Of a stretch of 64,000 nucleotides of DNA, positions 1-8,172 are shown piece by piece. The position numbers and the translations under genes are program-made. This stretch comes from Microbulbifer agarilyticus (GTDB lineage: Bacteria > Pseudomonadota > Gammaproteobacteria > Pseudomonadales > Cellvibrionaceae), in contig NZ_JAHVKO010000003.1 of NCBI RefSeq assembly GCF_019800665.1, forward strand, positions 310,001 to 374,000, in the 5' to 3' direction. The notes beneath the pieces were generated by a model. The model was not told the DNA's origin, did not search any database, and saw nothing but the letters and a program-made list of their open reading frames with translations. The stretch's first letter is position 1. Every line of letters starts with the position of its first letter.

Positions 1-1165
1 GGAAGCGTACCACTGCATTGTGCAGGCGCTGGTCAAACTTCTTGCTGTTGATGTCGTCACCGAAACCGTAATAGTCCCCGTACACCGTCAACATATTGCG
101 CAGGTGAATAACATTTGCGTGCTTGGCGCCGAGGGTCATCGCCGGTCCTGCGGGCAGCGGACGCCAGCGACCGGATGCGGCCATATTGCGGTAGCGGGCG
201 AGCTGCTCGCGCAAGGCCTGGGCATCGTTGCCAAACGGGGTGTTTTCCTCGACATACAAGCCTTCGCCATGGGATGGGGTCAGGCCTGAGCCTTCATCCG
301 CCAGGCTGCGGAAGCGGGGCATTACCCGGGGGTAAGAGCGGTTTGCGGAATAGGGGCGCGGATAGCTGCGGGTGGAATAGCGAGCGCTGTGACTGGTGCC
401 ATAGCGGGAGCTGCTGCTGTAAACCTGGCGGCCCTGAGAGGAGCGCTGGGTGTAATAGCGTGAGCGATTTACCGTCTTGCTGCCGCGGTTGTAGCCTCGG
501 AAGTACTCGCGCCCGGAATGGTTGCCGTAGCTGTTGTTGGCGAGTTGCAGGCCGTCGAGCAGCGCCTCTGTATCACTGCGCTGGCTTACCATTTGGAAGC
601 CGCCCTCGGTGGCGTTGACCGGGGTGATGTGTTTATCGCGCATGCGTAAACGTGGATGGTGCTTTGGCGCCTTGGGACGCAACTTATCCAGCTGGGTGTC
701 CTGCGCATAAGAGATAAATGCGTCGGTCAGTAAGACGTCGAGTACCGCGGCCATTTGCAACCGTTGCGGGGTGTCGCGCAGTGTGCGGTCGAAGTAACCC
801 AGGTGATAGCGGTAATCCACCATACTGCTGGGGTTGCCAGAGCTTGATGCCGTCAGCTGCTTGAGCAGGTCGTTCGCCGTATCGCTGAGACTGTAGTTAT
901 CAAACCACAGCAGGCGGTAATCCGTGCGACGGTAGATGCGGCGCACGGCAATCGGATTAAAAATGGGATCCTGAGCAGGCCACGCATCCGGATTGTTCTC
1001 CAGCCAGTTCACCAGGTGCGGACGCACGGCATTCTCCGGCAGTACCGGGACCGTTTTCTGATTGGCAGTGAAAGCGTAATAGAGGGCAAACACGCACAAG
1101 CTGCCGAGGAAAATAAGCGGCAGGATCGATTTGCGTTTGCGACGCTCTGGAATGAAATATGACAT
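1..1165 (-). CDS. L,D-transpeptidase of the YcbB/LdtD type (5' part only)
   Basis: Probably a periplasmic L,D-transpeptidase making 3-3 cross-links in peptidoglycan; the catalytic YkuD domain would lie beyond the window edge and is not seen. The visible 388 residues begin MSYFIPERRKRKS, then one membrane anchor (about 14-30). A scaffold-like segment (FNPIAVRRIYRRTDYRLLWF, about 67-86) follows, and the start of a peptidoglycan-binding domain is at the edge (MLTVYGDYYG...FDQRLHNAVVRF). Between them lies a low-complexity stretch rich in Arg, Ser and Tyr (about nt 325-500), unusual for the family. The start is the ATG at 1163-1165. The assignment rests on domain order and is fairly sure at family level. 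Confidence 0.75.
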   Translation of the reverse strand, partial: MSYFIPERRKRKSILPLIFLGSLCVFALYYAFTANQKTVPVLPENAVRPHLVNWLENNPDAWPAQDPIFNPIAVRRIYRRTDYRLLWFDNYSLSDTANDLLKQLTASSSGNPSSMVDYRYHLGYFDRTLRDTPQRLQMAAVLDVLLTDAFISYAQDTQLDKLRPKAPKHHPRLRMRDKHITPVNATEGGFQMVSQRSDTEALLDGLQLANNSYGNHSGREYFRGYNRGSKTVNRSRYYTQRSSQGRQVYSSSSRYGTSHSARYSTRSYPRPYSANRSYPRVMPRFRSLADEGSGLTPSHGEGLYVEENTPFGNDAQALREQLARYRNMAASGRWRPLPAGPAMTLGAKHANVIHLRNMLTVYGDYYGFGDDINSKKFDQRLHNAVVRF

Positions 1166-1464
1166 GGTACCTCAGCGATACTGCAGGGCGCCGGATTACA
1201 GTGCGGAAGCCGGGGCCCGATCGTTCATACCTTCCCAACCTTCGGCGCGCCTCTCCTCGAAAAACCGGTGAAAGCGTTCACCGTCAGCGCACCTTAGTCG
1301 AGCATCCCGCGCGACCTTCCTTTTATTAAAGCGAATCGAGAGAACGACTTGCGCGTATCTCAACGTCCGCCTGCCTGTGCACTTAAGTATGGCAACAAAT
1401 GCGAAATTTGCTTGGCGTTAGATTCATTTAATCTTGTGTTGCTGGCGCGATGCGGATTGTGGCC
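1166..1464. other. Non-coding gap upstream of the L,D-transpeptidase
   Basis: No convincing gene is seen in these 299 bases. Both flanking genes are on the minus strand, so the gap should hold the promoter of the L,D-transpeptidase gene and the 3' end of the NRDE transcript. A short AT-rich part near 1390-1440 stands out from the GC-rich surroundings. No clear -10/-35 pair or terminator could be assigned. Confidence 0.4.
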
Positions 1465-2304
1465 TTAGCCGGCGGGTGGATTCAGGCGAAAATGGCGCGG
1501 GGCGCCACTGCGCTGACCATTTTCGTACCCCTGTTCCCAAAACTGTATACCGCCGTCCCGATCCACCGCGACCAGCGAGCTGACGCGAGTACCGTAGCCC
1601 GTCGACAGCGGTGTCCCGGGTGGTGCATCGCCATCGAGAATGCGCACGAAAATTGACGACAGCGCACTTTCCAGAGCTTCGCCCACACCGGTATCGGGTA
1701 ATTCATCAACTGGCGCCCGGCGCGTGTCGGCCAGCAGATCAAGCGCCGGGGTCACAAAGCTGTTTTCATCCAGCCTGTTGGGCAGGCCCGCGGTGAGTTT
1801 GGACAGCGCAGTACAACCGTGAATGACCTTGGGCCAGGGGGAATCTGGTGCCCCATTAGAGATTCCGTGCACACCCGCTGTAATCGCAAAGGGCTGATGG
1901 CGATTGCCGGCGCACACCAGAGCCGGGTTATGGTCGTCGCTGAGCAGGTGGGCATCGAACAACAGGGTGTTGAAGCCCCGGTAGCGCGGCCCTTCAATGC
2001 CCTGAGCGAAGGCGCTGGGTGTCTGTTCACCGGTAAGAAAATTGACCGGAATCTCCCCGCGAGACAGCACGTCGGCTGGCTCTGGCATCTGGGGCTCGCG
2101 CATATTGGTGACTGCGGCGACCCTTCCGTTCGGTGCGACCCCGAGCCAGGTCCCTCCGGCCTCCAGATCGCGACCGGCGGTGATTGGCTGGTCATGCCAG
2201 GGCCCCGCTACTTGCGTGGCGCGGGCATAGAATTCGTCCCGGTTGGCCAGCACAATGAATGGAAACTGGGGGTGTTGGCGGTAGGCAATCAGCAGTAGGC
2301 ACAT
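1465..2304 (-). CDS. NRDE family protein (TANGO2-like)
   Basis: A 279-residue NRDE/TANGO2-family protein of poorly known biochemical role. The family signature Asn-Arg-Asp-Glu is at residues 21-24 (FIVLANRDEFYARAT), preceded by MCLLLIAY with Cys at position 2, typical of the family and reminiscent of N-terminal-nucleophile hydrolases. A GGTWLGV motif follows near residue 50. The ATG at 2302-2304 is chosen because GGAGAAG lies just upstream and Met-Cys matches family starts; a longer open frame upstream lacks support. It runs away from the lgt promoter region. Family assignment is firm; the function is unknown. Confidence 0.88.
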   Translation of the reverse strand: MCLLLIAYRQHPQFPFIVLANRDEFYARATQVAGPWHDQPITAGRDLEAGGTWLGVAPNGRVAAVTNMREPQMPEPADVLSRGEIPVNFLTGEQTPSAFAQGIEGPRYRGFNTLLFDAHLLSDDHNPALVCAGNRHQPFAITAGVHGISNGAPDSPWPKVIHGCTALSKLTAGLPNRLDENSFVTPALDLLADTRRAPVDELPDTGVGEALESALSSIFVRILDGDAPPGTPLSTGYGTRVSSLVAVDRDGGIQFWEQGYENGQRSGAPRHFRLNPPAG

Positions 2305-2394
2305 GGAATTTCTTCTCCGGGGCAATCCCGGGCTTTTACTGGCAATGGGTTTCCAACCATAATAACGCCCACTTTCCATAACCGCGGTTTCAGC

Positions 2395-3279
2395 ATGCTG
2401 ACGTACCCCGAGATAGATCCCGTTGCGGTGGCTATTGGGCCACTCAAGATTCACTGGTATGGCCTGATGTACCTGGCTGGCTTCGTTGCCGCCTGGTGGC
2501 TGGCCATGCGTCGGGCGCAGAAGCCCTGGTCGCCGGTGATCAAGTCTGAGGTTGAGGATCTGATCCTGTTCTGCGCCATTGGTGTGGTGGTAGGTGGTCG
2601 CCTCGGGTACATGTTCTTTTACAACTTCAGCGAGTTGCTGGCCCATCCGCTCAGCCTGTTCAAGGTGTGGGAAGGGGGTATGAGCTTCCACGGGGGGCTG
2701 ATCGGCGTGATGCTCGCAGCCACCATTTATGCACGCAAGATCGGCACCACCTTCCCGGCGCTAATCGATTTTGTCGCCCCGCTGGTGCCGATAGGCCTTG
2801 GTCTGGGGCGTCTTGGCAACTTTATCGGCCAGGAACTGTGGGGGCGCGAAACCGACGGGCCCTGGGGGATGGTGTTCCCCCGCGATCCGGAATTGCTGGT
2901 GCGCCACCCGTCTCAGCTGTACCAGGCCTTCCTCGAGGGCTTGGTGCTATTTGTGGTGTTGTGGATCTATTCCAGCAAGCCGCGTCCGCGCCTGGCGGTC
3001 GGCGGCCTGTTTATCCTGCTGTATGGCGTTTTCCGCTTCCTGGTGGAGTTCGTGCGCCAGCCGGATGTCGGCATCGAGGTAATGTTCGGTTGGATGACGC
3101 GCGGCCAGCTGCTGTGCCTGCCGATGATCGCAGCCGGTATCATCATCCTGGTGTGGAGCTACCGCACCCAGCCGCTGCCGGAAGGGCGCGGTCAGGACGA
3201 GGGTGCTGGTGACAAGGCGTCCGGTGATAACGCAAAGAGTAAAGGCGGCGCAAAACTGAAAAGAAGCGCCGCCAAGTAA
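2395..3279 (+). CDS. lgt: Prolipoprotein diacylglyceryl transferase
   Basis: Inner-membrane enzyme that moves the diacylglyceryl group of phosphatidylglycerol to the lipobox cysteine of prolipoproteins, the first step of lipoprotein maturation. The 294 residues match the family length, with several membrane segments. The essential HGG is at 99-101 and the signature GRLGNFIGQELWG at 138-150. The C-terminal 30 residues are hydrophilic and rich in Gly, Lys and Ala, longer than strictly needed. It is followed 24 bases later by thyA, a common gammaproteobacterial order. Substrates in this window would include the lipoproteins near 48.1, 48.8 and 51.9 kb. Confidence 0.97.
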   Translation: MLTYPEIDPVAVAIGPLKIHWYGLMYLAGFVAAWWLAMRRAQKPWSPVIKSEVEDLILFCAIGVVVGGRLGYMFFYNFSELLAHPLSLFKVWEGGMSFHGGLIGVMLAATIYARKIGTTFPALIDFVAPLVPIGLGLGRLGNFIGQELWGRETDGPWGMVFPRDPELLVRHPSQLYQAFLEGLVLFVVLWIYSSKPRPRLAVGGLFILLYGVFRFLVEFVRQPDVGIEVMFGWMTRGQLLCLPMIAAGIIILVWSYRTQPLPEGRGQDEGAGDKASGDNAKSKGGAKLKRSAAK

Positions 3280-3303
3280 GTGATTTCAAGAATACGCAAA
3301 TAG

Positions 3304-4137
3304 ATGAAACAATATCTCGAATTGATGCGCCATGTGCGCGACAACGGCACGCTGAAGAGCGACCGCACCGGTACAGGCACCCGCAGTGTTTTCGGTTATC
3401 AGATGCGCTTTGACCTGTCGGAAGGCTTTCCGCTGGTCACCACTAAAAAGTGCCACCTACGCTCCATCATTCATGAGCTGCTGTGGTTCCTGAAAGGCGA
3501 TACCAATATCGGCTATTTGAAGGACAACGGGGTGCGTATTTGGGATGAATGGGCCACCGATGAGGGTGATCTGGGGCCGGTATACGGCTACCAGTGGCGC
3601 TCCTGGCCTACGGCGGACGGGCGGCATATCGACCAGATCAAGGATCTGGTGCAGCAACTAAAGACCCGTCCGGACTCCCGTCGCCTGATCGTCAGCGCCT
3701 GGAACCCCTCCGATTTGCCGGATGAGGGCGTGTCACCCAGCGCGAATGCGGCGGCCGGAAAAATGGCGCTGGCACCCTGTCACGCCCTGTTCCAGTTCTA
3801 TGTGGCGGACGGCAAATTGTCCTGTCAGCTGTACCAGCGCAGTGCCGATATTTTCCTCGGAGTACCGTTCAATATCGCCTCCTACAGCCTGCTTACGCTG
3901 ATGCTGGCACAGGTTTGTGGCCTGCAGCCCGGTGACTTTGTTCACACTTTTGGCGATGCGCACCTGTATTCCAATCATATGGAACAGGTGGAGGAGCAGC
4001 TTTCGCGTCAGCCCCTGGCCAAGCCGCAAATGGTGCTGAATCCAGAGGTGAAGGACTTGTTCGAGTTCCGTTTTGAGGACTTTGCGCTGAAGGGCTACGA
4101 GGCCTATCCGCATATTCCCGCGCCGGTGGCTGTGTGA
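3304..4137 (+). CDS. thyA: Thymidylate synthase
   Basis: Methylates dUMP to dTMP using 5,10-methylene-tetrahydrofolate. The protein has 277 residues. The nucleophile Cys159 lies in [14 protein letters not shown] and the dUMP-binding arginines in [11 protein letters not shown] and [12 protein letters not shown]. It is 13 residues longer than the E. coli enzyme; the extra length is an insert just before the active-site cysteine (about 141-153, [13 protein letters not shown]), which I recall from other gammaproteobacterial ThyA proteins. The stop overlaps the folA start, so both are probably translated from one message. ThyA makes dihydrofolate, which FolA reduces. Confidence 0.97.
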   Translation: MKQYLELMRHVRDNGTLKSDRTGTGTRSVFGYQMRFDLSEGFPLVTTKKCHLRSIIHELLWFLKGDTNIGYLKDNGVRIWDEWATDEGDLGPVYGYQWRSWPTADGRHIDQIKDLVQQLKTRPDSRRLIVSAWNPSDLPDEGVSPSANAAAGKMALAPCHALFQFYVADGKLSCQLYQRSADIFLGVPFNIASYSLLTLMLAQVCGLQPGDFVHTFGDAHLYSNHMEQVEEQLSRQPLAKPQMVLNPEVKDLFEFRFEDFALKGYEAYPHIPAPVAV

Positions 4138-4655
4138 TGGGGGCATCCAAGACCCCCATTGCCATGATCGTGGCAATGGCGCGCAATGGCGCTATCGGTC
4201 GCGAGAACACCCTGCCGTGGCGCATCTCCGGGGACCTGCAGTTTTTCAAGCGCACCACCCTGGGCAAGCCCGTGGTGATGGGGCGCAAGACCTTTGAATC
4301 CATCGGGCGCCCGCTGCCCGGTCGGCAGAATATCGTTATCACCCGCAATAGCGCGTGGCGCGCTGACGGTGTGGAGGTGGTTTCCTCGCTGGAAGCTGCG
4401 ATCACCCTCGCGGATGCCGCCGCGCAGCAGGCGGGGGTGGCTGAACTGATGGTCATCGGTGGGGCTGAGATTTACCGCCAGGCCCTGCCGCTTGCCCAAC
4501 GCCTGTATGTGACGGAAGTGGATGCTGACGTCGACGGGGACGCATTTTTCCCGGACATCGACAAAACCTGGAAAGAGGTCTCTCGGGACTGTTACCCGGC
4601 CTCGGAACGGGATGAATACAACTACTGCTTAGTCCAGTACGACAGGTTTATTTAA
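4137..4655 (+). CDS. folA: Dihydrofolate reductase
   Basis: Reduces dihydrofolate to tetrahydrofolate with NADPH, regenerating the cofactor used by ThyA. It has 172 residues from the ATG overlapping the thyA stop (TGATG); a GTG one codon upstream is also possible. Family features: MIVAMARNGAIGRENTLPWR near the N-terminus, LQFFKRTTLGKPVVMGRKTF in the NADPH site, and IGGAEIYRQALP after the mid-region. The translational overlap with thyA indicates coupled expression. It is followed by a non-coding region with inverted repeats. Confidence 0.96.
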   Translation: MGASKTPIAMIVAMARNGAIGRENTLPWRISGDLQFFKRTTLGKPVVMGRKTFESIGRPLPGRQNIVITRNSAWRADGVEVVSSLEAAITLADAAAQQAGVAELMVIGGAEIYRQALPLAQRLYVTEVDADVDGDAFFPDIDKTWKEVSRDCYPASERDEYNYCLVQYDRFI

Positions 4656-4661
4656 ATACAA

Positions 4662-4700
4662 TTTGACCAAAAAACACTCTTTCAGGTAGATTTGGTCAAA
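4662..4700. promoter_or_regulatory. Inverted repeat TTTGACCAAA...TTTGGTCAAA
   Basis: Two perfect 10-base arms (4662-4671 and 4691-4700) are separated by 19 bases just after folA. There is no T-run, so it is a poor terminator. Spaced arms of this kind could be paired operator half-sites or an RNA stem. The motif resembles the palindrome at 4800-4815. Confidence 0.35.
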
Positions 4701-4799
4701 TGTTGTACAGTGTGAATGGCTGCAAATGTGTGCATCAGACTCGTAGGTGTTACCTATGTGTTACTGAGTTACACAGGCGGCTCGACGTAGTCAATCGGC

Positions 4800-4829
4800 A
4801 TTTGAATAATCAAATCGGCTGTTTACAAT
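4800..4829 (+). promoter_or_regulatory. Putative promoter and overlapping palindrome of the DUF3450-TonB cluster
   Basis: A -35-like TTGAAT (4802-4807) and a -10-like TACAAT (4824-4829) are separated by 16 bases, about 100 bases before the first gene. The palindrome ATTTGA-ATAA-TCAAAT (4800-4815) covers the -35 element, the position expected of a repressor site. Read by eye only. Confidence 0.4.
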
Positions 4830-4928
4830 GTGCGGCTCTTAGCTGTCTTCAAACCAATAAACTACCGCGTTGTGGCAGCTAATCCATCGCGACCATGTTG
4901 TGAAATATTGAACCCACTGGGGGGTCTA

Positions 4929-5711
4929 ATGAAAACCAAGCGATTCATGGCTGTGGCGCTGACCACTGCGCTGTCTGCCGGCGCACTGTACGGTAGCGTA
5001 GCCACTGCGGATACAATCGACACCGTTCTTAAGGTTGGCCAGCAGAAAACTGCCGCCGCAACTGCATCTCAAAAGCGCATCGACAAGATCGCTCAGGAAA
5101 CCTCTGACCTGCTTCAGCAGTTCAAAGTTGTGAACAAAGAGATTGACGGTCTGCGTGTATACAACCGTCAGCTCGAAAAGCAGCTGGCTAACCAGCTGAC
5201 CGTGATCAAGGACCTCGACGAGTCCATCGATCAGGTAACCGTTATTGAGCGTCAGATCCAGCCTCTGATCCTGCGTATGCTGGACGGCCTGGAGCAGTTC
5301 ATCGAACTGGACGCACCGTTCAAGCTGGCTGATCGTAAAGCCAACCTGGCAGCGGTTAAGAACAATATGGACCGTTCCGATATCACTGTAGCGGAGAAAT
5401 TCCGTCAGGTGCTGGAACTGTACAACTTCGAATCCGAATACGCGCGTAAGATCGACAGCTACGGCGACACCCTGAACGTGAACGGTCAGGACCGCGAAGT
5501 AAACGTACTGCAGATCGGTCGTATTGCTCTGGTCGCTCAGACTACCGACTCCAAAATCTCCCTGGCCTACGACAAAGAGCAGAAAGCTTGGGTTGAGATC
5601 GATTCCGGCGATTACCGCCGCGCGATCATGGAAGGTCTGAAGATCGCCAAGAAGCAGGCCACTCAAGCAATCATGACTATGCCGATCCCGGCTCCGGAGG
5701 CTGCACAATGA
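4929..5711 (+). CDS. DUF3450 family periplasmic protein of the TonB cluster
   Basis: First gene of the energising cluster; a 260-residue DUF3450-family protein of unknown biochemistry. A Sec signal peptide (MKTKRFMAVALTTALSAGAL..., likely cut before DTIDT near 28) sends it to the periplasm. A long helical, coiled-coil-like region follows (about 35-115, rich in Gln, Lys and Glu), then a compact C-terminal half. The ATG after GGGGTCTA fits family starts. It overlaps the next gene by four bases (ATGA). Codons are strongly biased (Arg mostly CGT), suggesting high expression. DUF3450 genes are known beside ExbB/ExbD/TonB genes in marine gammaproteobacteria; a link between the motor and the periplasm is inferred. 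Confidence 0.88.
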   Translation: MKTKRFMAVALTTALSAGALYGSVATADTIDTVLKVGQQKTAAATASQKRIDKIAQETSDLLQQFKVVNKEIDGLRVYNRQLEKQLANQLTVIKDLDESIDQVTVIERQIQPLILRMLDGLEQFIELDAPFKLADRKANLAAVKNNMDRSDITVAEKFRQVLELYNFESEYARKIDSYGDTLNVNGQDREVNVLQIGRIALVAQTTDSKISLAYDKEQKAWVEIDSGDYRRAIMEGLKIAKKQATQAIMTMPIPAPEAAQ

Positions 5712-7078
5712 AAATCTCTATCGCCAAGCGCGTACTAGCGGTTGCAGCCGCTGGCCTGTTCAGTGTTTCTGCTGTTGCACAGGACAAAGCTTCTAACCTG
5801 GACCAGCTGCTGAAGATGGTACAGAGCTCCAAGGTTGCTGAATCTGCCGAGCACAAAAAACGCGAAGCCGACTTCCGTCGCCAGAAAGCCAACCAGGGCT
5901 CTCTGCTGCGTCAGGCCGAGAACACCCGTACTTCTGAAGAAGCCCGCTCTGCGGCGCTGGAAAAGAAGTATGAAGAGCAGGAACTGCTGGTTCAGCAGAA
6001 GCGCCAGCAGCTGGACGAGCGTCTGGGCTCTCTGAAAGAGCTGTTCGGTCACCTGACCTCTACCGCGGGCGACCTGCGCGCGAATATGGATACCTCTCTG
6101 GTTTCTGCGCAGTACCCGGGCCGTGCCGAGTTCCTCGATCAGCTGATCGACAAAATGAACTCCGCGACCAAACTGCCGACCATCCAGGAAATCGAGCGTC
6201 TGTGGTACGAAATGCAGCGTGAGACCGTGGAAGCGGGCAAGGTTGTTAAGTTCAATACCACCGTAATCCTGCCTGACGGCGAGCAGGTTGATCAGGAAGT
6301 TGTCCGTGTAGGTAACTTCAACATCGTTTCCAACGGCAAGTACCTGGAAATGAACGACAGCCAGAAGCTGGCCGAGCTGATCCGTCAGCCAGAAGGCAAG
6401 TTCCAGAGCATGGCGGCTGACCTGCAAAACGCGAGCAGCGGTTTCTCCCCGTTCGGTGTTGACCCCACTGGTCCTACTGGCGGTTCCCTGCTGAAAGCGC
6501 TGATTGCAAGCCCGAGCCTGGGTGAGCGCTGGCACCAAGGTGGCATCGTTGGCTACATCATCACCGGTGTTGGTGTCGTTGCTGTGCTGCTGGCTATCTG
6601 GCGTCTGATCGTGCTGTCTGGCGTAAACGCTAAGGTTAACGCTCAGCTGCGCTCCTCTACCCCGAACACCAATAACCCGCTGGGTCGTGTTCTGTCCGTA
6701 GCGGAAGAGAACAAAGGTGTTGACGGTGAAACTCTGGAACTGAAGATGGAAGAAGCAGTGCTGAAAGAGCGCCCGGCCATCGAGTCCGGTCTGAACCTGC
6801 TGAAGATCATCGCCATGGTAGCCCCGCTGCTGGGTCTGCTGGGTACCGTTACCGGTATGATCATCACCTTCCAGGCGATCACCATCTTCGGTGCAGGCGA
6901 TCCTAAAGCAATGGCTGGCGGTATTTCCTCTGCATTGATTACCACCGTTCTGGGTCTGTGTGTTGCGATCCCGACTGTACTGCTGCACACCATCGTGAAT
7001 GGTCGCGCCAAGCGTATCCTGCACATCCTGGACGAGCGTAGTGCCGGTATCGTGGCAGAAAACGCTGAGCGTAAGTAA
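5708..7078 (+). CDS. TtpC-like MotA/TolQ/ExbB proton-channel protein with large periplasmic domain
   Basis: A 456-residue ExbB-family protein with an N-terminal periplasmic extension, the architecture of TtpC in Vibrio TonB2 systems. A signal peptide (1-25, ...SVSAVAQDKA) is followed by a charged coiled coil (about 40-110) and a periplasmic domain to about 275. Membrane segments are near 280-303, 364-390 and 405-430; the last two carry the MotA/TolQ/ExbB hallmark (PLLGLLGTVTGMIITF; GGISSALITTVLGL). It overlaps DUF3450 and precedes a short ExbB by 14 bases. It probably works with that ExbB, ExbD and TonB to pass proton-motive force to outer-membrane receptors. Confidence 0.92.
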   Translation: MKISIAKRVLAVAAAGLFSVSAVAQDKASNLDQLLKMVQSSKVAESAEHKKREADFRRQKANQGSLLRQAENTRTSEEARSAALEKKYEEQELLVQQKRQQLDERLGSLKELFGHLTSTAGDLRANMDTSLVSAQYPGRAEFLDQLIDKMNSATKLPTIQEIERLWYEMQRETVEAGKVVKFNTTVILPDGEQVDQEVVRVGNFNIVSNGKYLEMNDSQKLAELIRQPEGKFQSMAADLQNASSGFSPFGVDPTGPTGGSLLKALIASPSLGERWHQGGIVGYIITGVGVVAVLLAIWRLIVLSGVNAKVNAQLRSSTPNTNNPLGRVLSVAEENKGVDGETLELKMEEAVLKERPAIESGLNLLKIIAMVAPLLGLLGTVTGMIITFQAITIFGAGDPKAMAGGISSALITTVLGLCVAIPTVLLHTIVNGRAKRILHILDERSAGIVAENAERK

Positions 7079-7092
7079 GAGGAGGCGGCAAC

Positions 7093-7620
7093 ATGCACGC
7101 ATTGAATGACGCATGGGCCGCCGTTGTCGCCTTTATGGCGTCGGGCGGGCCAGTACTACTCCTGATCGCCGGCCTGACCTTCTTTATGTGGACGCTGATT
7201 TTCGAGCGGTTCTTCTACTTCAAGGGTGGCCTGAAGCACGATGTTCAGGGCGCCGTGGACACCTGGGAAGCACGCCCCGAGCGTAAATCCTGGAATGCCC
7301 ACCAGATCCGCTACGCACTGGTTTCCCGGGTATCCGAGAAGATTCAGAGCAATATGGACATGATCCAAACCTGTGTTGCCCTGGCGCCGTTGTTCGGCCT
7401 GCTGGGTACCGTTTGGGGCATGATCAACGTGTTCGAAGTTCTCGCGATTACCGGCGGTGGTGATGCAAAGCAAATGGCCAGTGGTGTATCCATGGCGACC
7501 ATCCCGACGATGGCCGGTATGGTGACCGCACTGTCTGGGGTATTTGCTAACACTTACATTACCCGTACCGCGGAACGTGAAACCCAGCTGCTGGAAGACC
7601 ATCTGACGATGGATCACTAA
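7093..7620 (+). CDS. exbB: ExbB-type proton-channel protein
   Basis: A short (175-residue) inner-membrane MotA/TolQ/ExbB protein, the core channel subunit working with ExbD. A membrane segment is near 17-37, then a cytoplasmic loop, then two segments with the family motif (ALAPLFGLLGTVWGMINVF near 96-114; GVSMATIPTMAGMVTALSGV near 131-150). A strong GAGGAGG ribosome site precedes the ATG. It is the second ExbB-fold protein of the cluster, as in Vibrio TonB2 loci, where TtpC and ExbB2 are both needed (established for Vibrio, inferred here). A 145-base gap with a strong stem-loop separates it from exbD. Confidence 0.93.
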   Translation: MHALNDAWAAVVAFMASGGPVLLLIAGLTFFMWTLIFERFFYFKGGLKHDVQGAVDTWEARPERKSWNAHQIRYALVSRVSEKIQSNMDMIQTCVALAPLFGLLGTVWGMINVFEVLAITGGGDAKQMASGVSMATIPTMAGMVTALSGVFANTYITRTAERETQLLEDHLTMDH

Positions 7621-7688
7621 GGCACCACAATAGCGTTGCCAGGGTGGTGTAAGCCGTTCTGGTGGCCGAGAAGGTTTAGCCAACAAGT

Positions 7689-7722
7689 GAGCTTTCATCC
7701 GTACCCAGTGCGATGAAAGCTC
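7689..7722 (+). other. Stem-loop in the exbB-exbD gap
   Basis: The perfect 11-base stem GAGCTTTCATC / GATGAAAGCTC (7689-7699 and 7712-7722) has a 12-base loop. It lies inside an operon-like run and has no T-run, so full termination is unlikely. It may be an mRNA processing or stability element setting different levels of ExbB and ExbD. Confidence 0.5.
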
Positions 7723-7765
7723 CGGGCCAAATCTCGCTATTAGCATTTCGCTAGAGAGAGTTGCA

Positions 7766-8167
7766 ATGAGCAGAAAAAAGAATACGGCTGAAGAAGAAGG
7801 ACAAGCGATTGACCTCACGCCCATGCTGGACGTGGTGTTCATTATGCTGATCTTCTTCATCGTCACCGCGACCTTTATCAAGGAGCCGGGTGTCGATGTA
7901 ATTAAGCCGGAAGCGACAACCGCTGATCTCAGAGCCGCCTCGATTCTGGTAGCGATTAACGACAACAACGAAATCTGGATTGCCAAAGAGAAGGTAGATG
8001 ACCGCCTGGTGAAAAACACCTTGGAGCGGCTCTACGCGGAAAACCCCAAGGGGTGGTTGGTAATTCAGCCCGATAAAAAGGCGAGTATCGAGAAGGTTGC
8101 CCTGATCGCGGATGCGGCCAGAAAAATCGGAATCGATAAAGTGTCGGTCGCTACAGAGAAGAGTTAA
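7766..8167 (+). CDS. exbD: ExbD-type biopolymer transport protein
   Basis: A 133-residue single-pass inner-membrane protein with a periplasmic C-terminal domain, partner of ExbB in the TonB proton motor. The membrane segment carries the essential acidic residue Asp22 in DLTPMLDVVFIMLIFFIV. The periplasmic part contains VAINDNNEIWI and the C-terminal IADAARKIGIDKVSVATEKS typical of ExbD. A GAGAGAG site precedes the ATG. TonB starts only 5 bases after its stop, so the two are probably cotranslated. Confidence 0.94.
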   Translation: MSRKKNTAEEEGQAIDLTPMLDVVFIMLIFFIVTATFIKEPGVDVIKPEATTADLRAASILVAINDNNEIWIAKEKVDDRLVKNTLERLYAENPKGWLVIQPDKKASIEKVALIADAARKIGIDKVSVATEKS

Positions 8168-8172
8168 CAGCT

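Noticed and set aside
4700-4882. Short plus-strand frame before the DUF3450 gene
   Set aside because: Lies in the proposed promoter region, Cys-rich odd composition, no ribosome site.
5735-7114. Long minus-strand open frame (459 codons) across the TtpC-like gene
   Set aside because: Antisense shadow of a strongly codon-biased gene; Gln/Asp/Val-rich and without a ribosome site or family features.
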